Shown piece after piece: positions 27,801-35,276 of a stretch of DNA of 64,000 bases. How positions within the stretch are numbered: the first letter of the stretch is position 1; each line of letters begins with the position of its first letter. The position numbers and the translations under genes were made by a program. The stretch is from CAINVV01 sp963663675 (GTDB taxonomy: Bacteria; Bacteroidota; Bacteroidia; Bacteroidales; Prolixibacteraceae), in the NCBI GenBank assembly GCA_963663675.1, contig OY760498.1, positions 1,178,001-1,242,000 on the forward strand, in the 5' to 3' direction. The notes beneath the pieces are model-generated. The model was not told the origin of the DNA. It searched no databases and was given only the letters and a program-made list of their open reading frames with translations.

Positions 27801-29239
27801 CTGTTGCATCACTTGGTTTTCTTCCTATGGCCCTGTCAACCTCAGCAGGGGCCGAAGTTCAAAAACCTCTGGCAACCGTCGTGATTGGCGGACTGATTAC
27901 CGCAACCATTCTTACTTTGGTAATTCTTCCTGTTTTTTATCTTCTGTTCTCCACTAAACGGATAAGTCTAAGGAAAAGTCCAGGATCATCAAAAATTTTG
28001 ATGCTAATCCTGTTCATAGTATTTGGCGCAAGTGAATTTTCAAGTGTTAGTGCTCAAACATACAGGAACTTAAATCAGCGGGATGCTGTTAAAATGGCAT
28101 TAGACAGCAACCTTTCTGTACGTGCTTCCGCCTATTCTCTCGAGGCTCAAAAAGTATTGAGAGGGGCTTCATGGGATATTCCAAAAATGTCTGTTGACGG
28201 CCAGTATGGACAGTTCAACTCCTATAATGATGACAATAACTACACTATTTCTCAGTCTTTTGCTTTTCCGACGGTTTACATCAGGCAAAATAGGCTGGCC
28301 AATGCCAACATCAAAGGAAGCGAATGGCAGTTAAAATCTTCCAGAATCCAGATAGCCACTCAGGTAAAGCAGGTTTACTGGCAACTGGCCTATTTGAACT
28401 CAAAGCATAAACTGCTAAACTACCAGGATAGTTTGTATTCAGGATTTCAAAGGGCTGCTGAACTAAGAGCCAGGGCGGGCGAAACCAATCGCCTGGAAAT
28501 GGTAACTGCCCGTTCACAAAGTCTTGAGATCAGAAATCAGATACAACAATTGATTGCGGACAAAGGAATTCTGCTCAGACAGCTTAAAACTCTCCTCAAT
28601 ACGAACACGACCATTTATCCGGCAGATTCTATACTGCGTCGAATTGATTTTGTCAGGGATTCAATTCCTGATTCGCTGAATGAAAACCCGACCCTCGGTT
28701 ACATCAATCAACAGGTTGAGATTAGGCGTCTTGAAAAGCAATTGGAATTGAGTCGTGTTATGCCTGATCTGAGAATTGGGTACTTTAGTCAGACCATGGT
28801 TGGTACCCAGGAGATAAAAGGTGTTGCACATGCTTTCAATTCTGGTGACCGCTTTTCAGGCATGGAGGCAGGTATAACTATTCCTCTTTGGTTCCCTCAG
28901 TATTCCTCCAGGGTGAAAGCTTCCAAAATTAAAGAACAGGAAGCCATTACCAATGCAGGATATGCCAACCAGTCATTAACTGAAAATTATCAGTCGTTAG
29001 TCGATGAATGTGCAAAATTCAGTACAAGTGTCGAATTTTATGAGAAGCAGGCACTTCCTGAAGCCAGCTTAATTATAGATCAGTCCATCCGGAGCTACAA
29101 AGCAGGCGCACTGGATTATCTGGATTATGTTTTAAGTTTGAACAGGGCATTGATTATCAGGCAGAACTACCTCGATGCTCTGAACAATTACAACCAGACT
29201 ATAATAAAACTGGAATTTATTACAGGTAAAATTTTCTAA
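24848..29239 (+). CDS. cusA: CusA/CzcA-type metal efflux RND transporter fused to TolC
   Basis: A 1,463-residue fusion. Residues 1 to about 1,040 are a heavy-metal RND transporter (HME family): N-terminal TM helix, porter loops, the TM4 motif GAIDFGLIVDGAVIIVDGVV near residue 400, and the C-terminal NGIVLITEFNRLE helix region. After a short basic linker, a hydrophobic segment (ILMLILFIVFGASEFSSVSA) near 1,050-1,070 looks like an internal signal peptide. The remaining 390 or so residues are a complete OEP/TolC-like protein with its two coiled-helix repeats. Such fusions are known in Bacteroidetes. Since the parts belong in different membranes, cleavage at the internal signal is likely. The metal (copper, silver, zinc or cobalt) is not determined; the gene symbol is by family. 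Confidence 0.92.
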   Translation: MIERIIYFSIKNKIIVVLAVLALIGWGTYSLTRLPIDAIPDITNNQVQVISLAPSLAVQEMESFITAPIEVAVANIPGIIELRSISRLGLSVVTVVFKDDVDLYWARQQLGERLREAQEVIPPGLAKIELAPVSSGLGEIFQYRLAVRKGLEEKYNPMELRTIQDWLVRREMLGTPGVADINSYGGFVKQYEIAVNPERLRGMNLTLTNIFDALEKNNENTGSAYIDKKPNAYFIRGIGLVKTLSDIEKIVVKTNEAGIPVLIRDIANVQYGSATRYGAFVVDTAEAVGGVVMMLKGANAHEVIDDVTERIASIQKTLPAGVTIEPFLNRSDLVGRAIKTVSRNLLEGALIVIFILVLLLGNMRAGLIVASVIPLSMLFAISLMGIFGVSGNLMSLGAIDFGLIVDGAVIIVDGVVHRILMGKYYSQGITRFTQEQMDHKVFESAKRMMSSAAFGQIIILIVYLPIIALVGIEGKMFRPMAQVVGFALLGATILSLTYVPMASALFLSKKTEHIPNFSDRLMKKIHNAFNPVIYFALKHKIGVSVSALLLFLCSLFIFNNLGGEFIPQLEEGDLAAGVMTLQGGSLSNTVEMVQKANKILLANFPEIKHAVCKIGAGEIPTDPTPMETGDYIITLKDKSEWTSAETREELIAKMEEALIPLAGVKFEFQQPIQMRFNELMSGSKQDIAIKIFGDDLNVLAAKATEVEKIIQIIEGVAEINVEKVTGLAQVQVDYNRDRLAQYGLSVGDANRVLRTAFAGSQAGVVYDEEKRFGMIVRLDKDYRQSLDDVKNLTVELPNGGQIPFEQIADISIRSGPAQVSRENTMRRITVGFNVRGRDVESVINDVKGKIDKNIKFPTGYFVSFGGQFKNLEAARARLSIAVPVALLLIFVMLFFTFNSVKQTLLIFTAVPMAAIGGVVALWVRDMNFSISAGVGFIALFGVAVLNGIVLITEFNRLENDGVTDITERIIKGLQTRLRPVIMTAAVASLGFLPMALSTSAGAEVQKPLATVVIGGLITATILTLVILPVFYLLFSTKRISLRKSPGSSKILMLILFIVFGASEFSSVSAQTYRNLNQRDAVKMALDSNLSVRASAYSLEAQKVLRGASWDIPKMSVDGQYGQFNSYNDDNNYTISQSFAFPTVYIRQNRLANANIKGSEWQLKSSRIQIATQVKQVYWQLAYLNSKHKLLNYQDSLYSGFQRAAELRARAGETNRLEMVTARSQSLEIRNQIQQLIADKGILLRQLKTLLNTNTTIYPADSILRRIDFVRDSIPDSLNENPTLGYINQQVEIRRLEKQLELSRVMPDLRIGYFSQTMVGTQEIKGVAHAFNSGDRFSGMEAGITIPLWFPQYSSRVKASKIKEQEAITNAGYANQSLTENYQSLVDECAKFSTSVEFYEKQALPEASLIIDQSIRSYKAGALDYLDYVLSLNRALIIRQNYLDALNNYNQTIIKLEFITGKIF

Positions 29240-29249
29240 TATTCTTATA

Positions 29250-30434
29250 ATGACAAAATATCAATATCTGTCTATTCTCTTTTTGGGTCTTATCCTGATT
29301 TTTTCCGGCTCCTGCCATAGCGGGAAGACGAGCGCTCCGGAAGTTAAGGAGACTGAAGTACTTCCCGTAGATATCGTTGAATTACGTGACGATCAGGTGA
29401 AACTGGCCAATGTTCAGACAGGAAATATGGAAATGCGTTCATTAAGTGGCACCCTTAAAGTAAACGGGATTGTTTCCGCTTCCCCTCAAAACCTTGCAAC
29501 CATTTGTGCCCCCATGAGTGGCTTTGTCAAGAGTACAACTCTCATGCCTGGCAATCCGGTGAAAAAAGGCCAGGTAATTGTTGTTATTGAAAACCAGGAA
29601 TTTGTAGACATCCAGCAAGATTATCTTGAAGCAAAAAATAAGCTGGGATATGCAGAAGCAGAATACAAACGCCATACAGAGCTCTTCAAGGATGACGTTT
29701 ACTCGGAAAAAAACGTTCAACAGGTCACAGCAGATTATAAAAATCTACAGGCAAAGGTTAATGCGCTGGAACAGAAGCTGGTACTTATCAGTATCAATCC
29801 GGCAGGTCTAAACGAAAATACCATCAGCAGGTCAATATCATTGGTTTCGCCAATAAATGGTTATGTTGAGGCCGTTAATGTAAATCTGGGAAAATATGTT
29901 GTGCCCACGGACGTAATGTTCAGGATTGTAAACAATGATGTGCTATTCCTGGAACTCACACTTTTCGAAAAAGATGCCAACAAGGTAGCGAAAGGTCAAA
30001 AAATCAGGTTTTATATCAACAATGAAACTGAGCAGCATGATGCAGTAATTACGCAGACAGGACAATCTATCAGCATAGATAAGACCTATAAGGTTTATGC
30101 CAGCGTTACCGGCAGTTGTAAGAATGTTTTGCCTGGGATGTATGTGAATGCCATTATCGAAACTTCCGGAAATCTCGTAACTGCTTTGCCTTCTGAAGCA
30201 GTAGTTAGTTTTGACGATAAGGATTATATCTTCATTTTCGAAAAAAAGAAAGATGAGGGGGGCAAACCATTTACGGAGTACAAGATGGTTGAGGTTAAAA
30301 AGGGAGTTACAGATGGGGGATTCACTGAAATAAAGATACCCGAATCCATTCATATTAGTCAGGCAACCATCGTTATTAAAGGTGCCTATGTCTTATTATC
30401 TGCTATGAAAAACGGAGGTGAGATGGCGTGTTAA
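29250..30434 (+). CDS. cusB: CusB/CzcB-type periplasmic adaptor
   Basis: A 394-residue lipoprotein (lipobox FSGSC, Cys22) that is the membrane fusion partner of the transporter 10 bases upstream. Residues of about 45-95 give the first lipoyl half (ICAPMSGFVKSTTLMPGNPVKKGQVIVVIE), about 95-170 an alpha hairpin with coiled-coil character (DYLEAKNKLGYAEAEYKRHTELF), then the second lipoyl half (SPINGYVEAVNVNLGKYV), a beta-barrel and the membrane-proximal domain (ALPSEAVVSFDDKDYIFIF). The distal HlyD-type pattern is that of the heavy metal branch. The frame has many Glu and Lys and ends in MACstop. A strong inverted repeat lies 55 bases after its stop. Confidence 0.9.
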   Translation: MTKYQYLSILFLGLILIFSGSCHSGKTSAPEVKETEVLPVDIVELRDDQVKLANVQTGNMEMRSLSGTLKVNGIVSASPQNLATICAPMSGFVKSTTLMPGNPVKKGQVIVVIENQEFVDIQQDYLEAKNKLGYAEAEYKRHTELFKDDVYSEKNVQQVTADYKNLQAKVNALEQKLVLISINPAGLNENTISRSISLVSPINGYVEAVNVNLGKYVVPTDVMFRIVNNDVLFLELTLFEKDANKVAKGQKIRFYINNETEQHDAVITQTGQSISIDKTYKVYASVTGSCKNVLPGMYVNAIIETSGNLVTALPSEAVVSFDDKDYIFIFEKKKDEGGKPFTEYKMVEVKKGVTDGGFTEIKIPESIHISQATIVIKGAYVLLSAMKNGGEMAC

Positions 30435-30489
30435 ATAGTGTCAACTACTAATATGCTCAATAAATAATTATCAATTTTTATGAATTTAC

Positions 30490-30533
30490 TTACTTTCAAT
30501 ATCAATAATATATATTGTTGATATTGAAAGTAA
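30490..30533. repeat. AT-rich inverted repeat after the cus operon
   Basis: The arms TTACTTTCAATATCAA (30490-30505) and its exact complement (30518-30533) enclose a 12-base AT-rich centre that itself almost continues the palindrome. It could end the metal efflux transcript, although no T run follows. Its core ATATCAATAATAT recurs in the palindrome at 38271-38294. Confidence 0.6.
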
Positions 30534-31040
30534 TAGGTAAAATCCGGACCATACGGTTCAGACATAATTCTATTATGTTATTAAGATTTTGCTTCCATAA
30601 TTTGTACAATTGCCACACTGATTGATGCTGGCATAGATCAGCAGATGTGGTCCGGGAAATACGATGGAAGAATGGCTGATATGCTTAGCACTCAAAGTTA
30701 TATATCAGATCAGATTGCCAATGAACTTCAGTCGTTTCTTTTTCCATGGAGTAGGAGAAAGTAACCAGGATTGGACCAAAGAATCCTGGAGCCTATAAAT
30801 TTTACTTATTAGGGCGCTATTTGCAATTGCACTTGACAATACAGTCGTTGCGGCACATGCAACTTTGGGAGGCATTTCGTCATGGAGATTTACAGTTTGT
30901 CAGGTATTAATGGTTAGTGGAACTTTGAAATGCAATTGGATTCAAATTGCGCCAAAATCTTTCCGCTACTATAGCTTCTGCTTATCAAATTTTGGGTAAA
31001 GATGAATTGGCAATGGTTTGACTGGACCTTTGGCCGTGAT
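30534..31040. other. Gene-poor stretch with a possible decayed gene
   Basis: Nothing intact is seen. On the + strand a frame free of stops from about 30582 to 30764 ends in QIANELQSFLFPWSRRK, and has coding-like composition, but has no plausible start and no family I know. It may be the tail of a broken gene. The rest has frequent stops in all frames. Confidence 0.35.
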
Positions 31041-31259
31041 TCACAATACAAGGCCAAGTTCCTTGAAATATTGCGTACTTTCCTCCCTGCTTGTTATAAT
31101 TATGGGAGGTGAATCATTGACATAAACAATTTTTATGGTATTACCGTCCGAGATTTCCTTGTCAATATAATTCAGGGTTTCAGCATTTATGTCACAGGCT
31201 TGTATTACTATTTCCATATCCTGAATTTTAGAGTGATTCTGAATATTAAATTTACACAT
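31041..31259 (-). CDS. Small hypothetical protein
   Basis: A 72-codon frame in a gene-poor area; an internal ATG gives a 58-residue version starting MEIVIQACDINAETLNYIDK. The sequence reads like a small soluble alpha/beta protein (DGNTIKIVYVNDSPPIIITS, then a helix EESTQYFKELG). The choice of amino acids is more protein-like than random, but I recognise no family, and no clear promoter box or ribosome binding site is seen. It could also be a remnant. Confidence 0.4.
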   Translation of the reverse strand: MCKFNIQNHSKIQDMEIVIQACDINAETLNYIDKEISDGNTIKIVYVNDSPPIIITSREESTQYFKELGLVL

Positions 31260-31514
31260 TCTGATACAAGGTTAGCAACAAAACTATATTAACAAATAGT
31301 TACTTCGTGATTTTTGAACGGATTTTGGAAAGTAACAATCCGGCTTAAAATGAATAAAAGAAAATTTGGTATCCAAAATTGACTTAATCTATAAATTCTT
31401 TATATTCAGATAATTTAATTTCTCAATTCAAGCCGTAATGGTCAGCAAAAAGTAACATTTAGTTTAAGTTAACCTCATCTTCTTTAGGTACTTTTACCAA
31501 AAATTCAATTAGTT

Positions 31515-32180
31515 ATGATTTACATGGCAGACACAGCCGATCTGAATGAACTCAGGGAGCTGTACCGTTTTTTCCCACTTGAAGGCGTAACCACAAACCC
31601 GACAATTCTAAGTCACACAGGAAACAAGCTTTCCGTCGCGATCGAAGGTATCCAGGGGTTGGTTGGTTCAGGAATGGTCCACATTCAAATGATTTCTTCC
31701 GAACCTGAAGATATGGTCAGGGAAGCGAAAAAATACAGGAGTTATTTTGATTTTGGGGACAATTTCTATGCCAAGATACCTGTAACTGCCAATGGGTACA
31801 GGGCAATGCGGGTTTTGAAAGATGCCGGGATCAACGTGACTGCAACCGCAATTTTTACCCAGCAGCAGGCCTTGGTGGCCATGAAGGCCGGAGCAGATTT
31901 CGTGGCTCCCTATGTTAGCCGCCTGGACAATATTTCCTCTCATGGAATAGAAGTGGTGTCCGATATTGTTGAAAACATAAAAGAATACAACCTGAAAGGA
32001 CGTGTCCTCGCCGCAAGTTTTAAGACGGTCGACCAGATATACCGCGTAAGCATGGCCGGGGCACATTCCGCCACCATCGGATCTGAATTGCTGCACCAGC
32101 TGATCAAGCACCCAATGACGGATATTGGCGTGATACAATTTGAGAAAGATGCTATAGGATTGTATGATATTGAGTTTTGA
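31515..32180 (+). CDS. fsa: Fructose-6-phosphate aldolase-type transaldolase family enzyme
   Basis: A 221-residue TIM-barrel enzyme of the small transaldolase/FSA group. The Schiff-base lysine is Lys87 in FYAKIPVT, and the N-terminal DTADLNEL and TTNPTIL motifs are standard. Two residues separate fructose-6-phosphate aldolase from transaldolase: Gln59 and Tyr131 in E. coli FsaA. Here Gln58 (HIQMIS) and Tyr133 (VAPYVSRLD) occupy those places, which favours the aldolase reaction (fructose 6-phosphate to dihydroxyacetone and glyceraldehyde 3-phosphate, or related aldol reactions). It is flanked by noncoding gaps, so it is monocistronic. The exact physiological substrate is not known even in the model enzyme. 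Confidence 0.88.
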   Translation: MIYMADTADLNELRELYRFFPLEGVTTNPTILSHTGNKLSVAIEGIQGLVGSGMVHIQMISSEPEDMVREAKKYRSYFDFGDNFYAKIPVTANGYRAMRVLKDAGINVTATAIFTQQQALVAMKAGADFVAPYVSRLDNISSHGIEVVSDIVENIKEYNLKGRVLAASFKTVDQIYRVSMAGAHSATIGSELLHQLIKHPMTDIGVIQFEKDAIGLYDIEF

Positions 32181-32367
32181 TAAAGAGAAATAAGTTTTTG
32201 CCTGATCCGGAGCGAAATTTATATAATTATCACTATTCGGAAATTGATTCCCTAAGCTTTTTATGAGTTAATTCCGGTGGTTATTTTGATTCCTCATGGT
32301 AATTCAATAATGAGATTAAAGCAATTTAATTTACTTTTGATTATCCTTTAAAACTTGAATAAGGGCA

Positions 32368-32808
32368 ATGAAAGGTCAACTGAGATACAAGATACTTGAC
32401 GATCTTAAATTAATTGTAGTACGCTATTCCGGTGTACTTACCGTAGATGAACTGATCGAACAAACCAACAGCCGGAATGAGAATTCTGCATACAATCCTT
32501 TATATAACACAATATACGATTTCAGGGAATGTACATTTGATGTCAAACTAGCCGAATATGACAGGTGTGAAGAAGTTGGTCAGACTACCCCAGGATACAA
32601 TACCGGGAAAAAGGTGGCTTTGATTACCAATAAACCCAAAGAAACACTTTTGTTAATCTCATTTGTTAAAGCAGTACAACAGCATAAATCAAATTTTGAG
32701 GTTTTTTCCGCAGTTGGTGCTGCATTGCAATTTGTTGGTGCCTCCCAAAGTACCAGGAGTCAAATAGAAGGTGTACTGAAAGAATTAAGTATTCTTGACC
32801 CTTCTTAG
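32368..32808 (+). CDS. Hypothetical protein, STAS/SpoIIAA-like fold possible
   Basis: A 146-residue soluble protein without signal peptide. The arrangement of beta strands and helices (YKILDDLKLIVVRYSGVLTVDELIEQ, NTIYDFRECTF, KKVALITNKPKETLLLISFVKAV) is like the STAS-type or SpoIIAA-like proteins of Bacteroidetes, but I cannot fix a family by eye. A TACTTTTG box at 32332-32339 matches the -7 consensus and stands 28 bases before the ATG, supporting a separate transcript. It is followed by the convergent tRNA operon. Function unknown. Confidence 0.65.
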   Translation: MKGQLRYKILDDLKLIVVRYSGVLTVDELIEQTNSRNENSAYNPLYNTIYDFRECTFDVKLAEYDRCEEVGQTTPGYNTGKKVALITNKPKETLLLISFVKAVQQHKSNFEVFSAVGAALQFVGASQSTRSQIEGVLKELSILDPS

Positions 32809-33003
32809 ATACTCTTTCAAGTTATTTTGCTCCTTGGATTTTCATTCTACACCAGGCAGATTACTGCTGCAGATCTCCCCGGATCTGACAATTTTAATCC
32901 GTATTGTTTTACCCGCTAATTTCCAAAATTTTAAGAACGACTATTTCCAGGGATTTTTTTATCGGGTTGGGAGAGATAAAAAAGGTGTTATTGTGATCAA
33001 CAT

Positions 33004-33038
33004 AAAAAAGCCACTGTAAATCAACTGATTACAGTGGC
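33004..33038 (-). terminator. Terminator of the tRNA-Lys/tRNA-Gln operon
   Basis: A 10-base-pair stem (33010-33019 with 33029-33038, GCCACTGTAA) is followed on the - strand by six T. It sits six bases after the tRNA-Gln 3' end. Confidence 0.85.
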
Positions 33039-33043
33039 AAATG

Positions 33044-33114
33044 TTACCCGACCAGGATTCGAACCTAGACACTCAGAGTCAGAGTCTGATGTACTACCAT
33101 TATACTATCGGGCA
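33044..33114 (-). tRNA. tRNA-Gln (CTG)
   Basis: A 71-base cloverleaf on the - strand: acceptor TGCCCGA/TCGGGTA, short D arm GTATAATGGTAGTAC, anticodon stem TCAGA/TCTGA with loop CTCTGAC (anticodon CTG), T arm CTAGG/CCTGG with TTCGAAT loop. CCA is not encoded. The gene is 22 bases after tRNA-Lys. Confidence 0.95.
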
Positions 33115-33136
33115 GTGTTTATCTTAAGAAAACTAG

Positions 33137-33209
33137 TGACCCCGGAGGGATTCGAACCCTCGACCCATTGATTAAGAGTCAATTGCTCTACCAGCTGAGC
33201 TACGGAGTC
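33137..33209 (-). tRNA. tRNA-Lys (CTT)
   Basis: A 73-base cloverleaf on the - strand: acceptor GACTCCG/CGGGGTC, D arm GCTCAGCTGGTAGAGC, anticodon stem ATTGA/TCAAT with loop CTCTTAA (anticodon CTT), T arm GAGGG/CCCTC. CCA is not encoded. TAAATTTG at 33234-33227 on the - strand matches the Bacteroidetes -7 box and is placed to start this two-tRNA transcript. Confidence 0.96.
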
Positions 33210-33323
33210 ATGTAAAAAACGAGGAGCAAATTTAGCAATTATTCTAAATCGTTCTATACAAGGAGGCTATTTTTGGGTACAAATTGTCAATTAAATTTCC
33301 CTTGTACCGATCCTGACTATTAA

Positions 33324-33518
33324 CTATTTCTTTGGCTGTGACTTAAGTCTCGCTAAATCCGGAATCATACGAGGGACTTTTTGCCTGTAATCCCTATATA
33401 CCTTTCCGAATCTTTTTGCCAGGTCGGTTTCTTCATAAATAAGGAAAAGCAGAAACATCCAGATCCTGAAATGGAAAGATAAGATTGTGATGGATTGTTT
33501 GCTTTGCGTCAGGGGCAT
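33324..33518 (-). pseudogene. C-terminal remnant of an isoprenylcysteine methyltransferase-like protein
   Basis: A 64-codon frame whose second half (YEETDLAKRFGKVYRDYRQK, then VPRMIPDL) is the conserved C-terminus of the ICMT/phospholipid methyltransferase membrane family, normally 180-220 residues long. The N-terminal membrane helices that should precede it are missing; only one hydrophobic helix remains, and the 170 bases before it hold no related frame. I read it as a 5'-truncated relic between the tRNA operon and the beta-lactamase unit. A new short protein is possible but less likely. Confidence 0.6.
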
Positions 33519-33689
33519 TTACCTGAAAGGTACGAGCGGCAGGCTCCTCAATAGAGTCAGCAAAAAACGATAAAGTTCTTGTTCGCAACGATATTTTGCA
33601 TATTGGCTGATTTCATCTTTAGTTTGTTAGCAAATTCCCTACGAATAACCCGGAGTAATTTTTAATGTTTAATTTGGTATAAGTGAATG

Positions 33690-34487
33690 TCATTCAAAGA
33701 CATCCAGCTGTTTTAAAATATTCCTTGTTATATCTTTCCGGCAACTGCTGAAATTTGGATTGGGGACACTCCGTTTTTTGCCAACCCTTGTTGCGAAGAA
33801 ATACACGTTGTCTTTCCTTTCAAAATAGCCAACCCACCAGCCTGTATCGCTGCCGTTTTCACGGGTCCATCCTGTCTTTGAATGAAGCTCGTATTTATCA
33901 TTTCGCTCAGTTATCATTACCCGCCTGACAATCTCCATGTTTCTTTTTGAAAATGGCAAAGTCCCCTCGTAAAGGCTGACCAGAAATTGTACCTGGTTGC
34001 GGGGCGAAATTGCCAGGGCCCCGAAATTCCAGAAATCCGGATCCTTTTCTGACAGATCGGCGTTGCCGTACTTGCATAAAGTCAGGTAATGCTGGTATCT
34101 GTCCCTTCCAATTCTTTGGGCCAGATCCAGAAAAACCCAGACTGAAGAAACCTGAAAAGCTTCTTTTACGGTCATATCCCTGTATATGTCAGGACGATAG
34201 CCGTATTTTGCAGTATCTGTAATTCCCGGCCATCTGACAACCTCATTTTCATTCCGGATCACTCCGGTTTCAAGAGCAATGAGCAGGTTGACGATTTTGA
34301 AGGTGGAAGCGGGAAGGCTTGCTACCCCGGCGTCTGTAGAATCACTCATCAGCCATTGTTTCTGACTGTAATTGTAAATTGTACAACTTCCCTGGAGGTG
34401 GCAATCCCTGAAAGGGGTAACCATGTCCGGCTGAGCGTCTGCCGTGGCCAGACAAAGCAGGAATATTACAAGGCTCAGCAGGCGCAT
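33690..34487 (-). CDS. Class D beta-lactamase (OXA-type)
   Basis: A 265-residue exported serine beta-lactamase-like protein with signal peptide (RLLSLVIFLLCLATADAQ). All class D motifs are present in order: STFK with the nucleophile Ser61 and the lysine to be carboxylated (Lys64), SSV at 114-116, YGN at 140-142, and KTG at 204-206. The FWNFGALAISPRNQV segment (near 152-166) corresponds to the FWLEGSLxISP omega-loop region of OXA enzymes, with Asn-Phe replacing Leu-Glu. It probably hydrolyses penicillin-like compounds in the periplasm; the spectrum cannot be told. Its ATG comes directly after the stop of the SGNH hydrolase gene, so the two are co-transcribed. It looks chromosomal: no IS or integron parts are beside it. 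Confidence 0.9.
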   Translation of the reverse strand: MRLLSLVIFLLCLATADAQPDMVTPFRDCHLQGSCTIYNYSQKQWLMSDSTDAGVASLPASTFKIVNLLIALETGVIRNENEVVRWPGITDTAKYGYRPDIYRDMTVKEAFQVSSVWVFLDLAQRIGRDRYQHYLTLCKYGNADLSEKDPDFWNFGALAISPRNQVQFLVSLYEGTLPFSKRNMEIVRRVMITERNDKYELHSKTGWTRENGSDTGWWVGYFERKDNVYFFATRVGKKRSVPNPNFSSCRKDITRNILKQLDVFE

Positions 34488-35219
34488 TTATTGAAAATAT
34501 TTCATTATCTCGTTTTTGATCAGTTGATGTCCTTTTTCATTGGGGTGGTTTACCTGGGACATGTAGTTGGAGATAGAATCGCCTCTGACAGCAATTTCGT
34601 GAAAAAGTTCGTAACTGTCTGCCAATCCCACACCATATTTTTTTGCCAGCGCTTTTATTTGAAGTGCATGTTTTTCCAATTCATTGGAAGGCTCCAGGAT
34701 ATTAACTCTCTGATCGGGTGATGGGGTCAGGAGAATTACCTTTATATGTCTTTTCAGCGCTTCCAGGATCATATATTCCCATGCTTCTCCGGCTTGTCTC
34801 AGACCAAGTGACCTGTCATTAAGAGCATAGTCAATGAAAATAAGATCCGGTTTATGAACCAGTACATCAGCACCGAATCTTTTTGCTCCACTCAGTGAAT
34901 TTTCTCCACCGACAGAGGTATTAATGACGTTGATCACTGCGTAAGAGTAACGGTTTTTCAGCTCTCTCAAAAGCAGATAAGGGTAGGAGGAGGTAGTATT
35001 CACCACAGGTGTTGTAAAATATCCCGCAGGAACTGAATGGCCATGAAAAACCAGGTTGATGGTTCTGTTTTGTGGCCATTTCTTCTGAAGTTCTGATTTA
35101 ATATCGCTTAAATAATCCGAACTGCTGACTTCTTCATTTTTAATATAACTCTGGCAGGAAATTGATAGGAAAAGCAGTGCAAAAGCTATTATAACATTCT
35201 TCAATAAGCTGATTCTCAT
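34488..35219 (-). CDS. SGNH/GDSL-family hydrolase, lipoprotein
   Basis: A 243-residue lipoprotein (lipobox LSISC, Cys22) with the SGNH hydrolase fold. Block I is FHGHSVPAGYF with Ser62 as the likely nucleophile, the oxyanion Gly is in SVGGENSLSG, the block III Asn in DYALNDR, and the catalytic His in NHPNEKGHQL close to the C-terminus. Such enzymes deacylate sugars, lipids or cell wall components. There is no base between its stop codon and the beta-lactamase start, which suggests a shared transcript and possibly a shared role at the envelope. The substrate is unknown. Confidence 0.85.
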   Translation of the reverse strand: MRISLLKNVIIAFALLFLSISCQSYIKNEEVSSSDYLSDIKSELQKKWPQNRTINLVFHGHSVPAGYFTTPVVNTTSSYPYLLLRELKNRYSYAVINVINTSVGGENSLSGAKRFGADVLVHKPDLIFIDYALNDRSLGLRQAGEAWEYMILEALKRHIKVILLTPSPDQRVNILEPSNELEKHALQIKALAKKYGVGLADSYELFHEIAVRGDSISNYMSQVNHPNEKGHQLIKNEIMKYFQ

Positions 35220-35276
35220 ATTTATATGTTTAGAATGAAAATAAAGAGAATGAAAAATTTAATTTATGCGTATTTA

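Noticed and set aside
32795..33019. 74-codon + strand frame after the STAS-like gene
   Set aside because: It overlaps the end of the real gene and runs into the tRNA terminator; the protein looks random.
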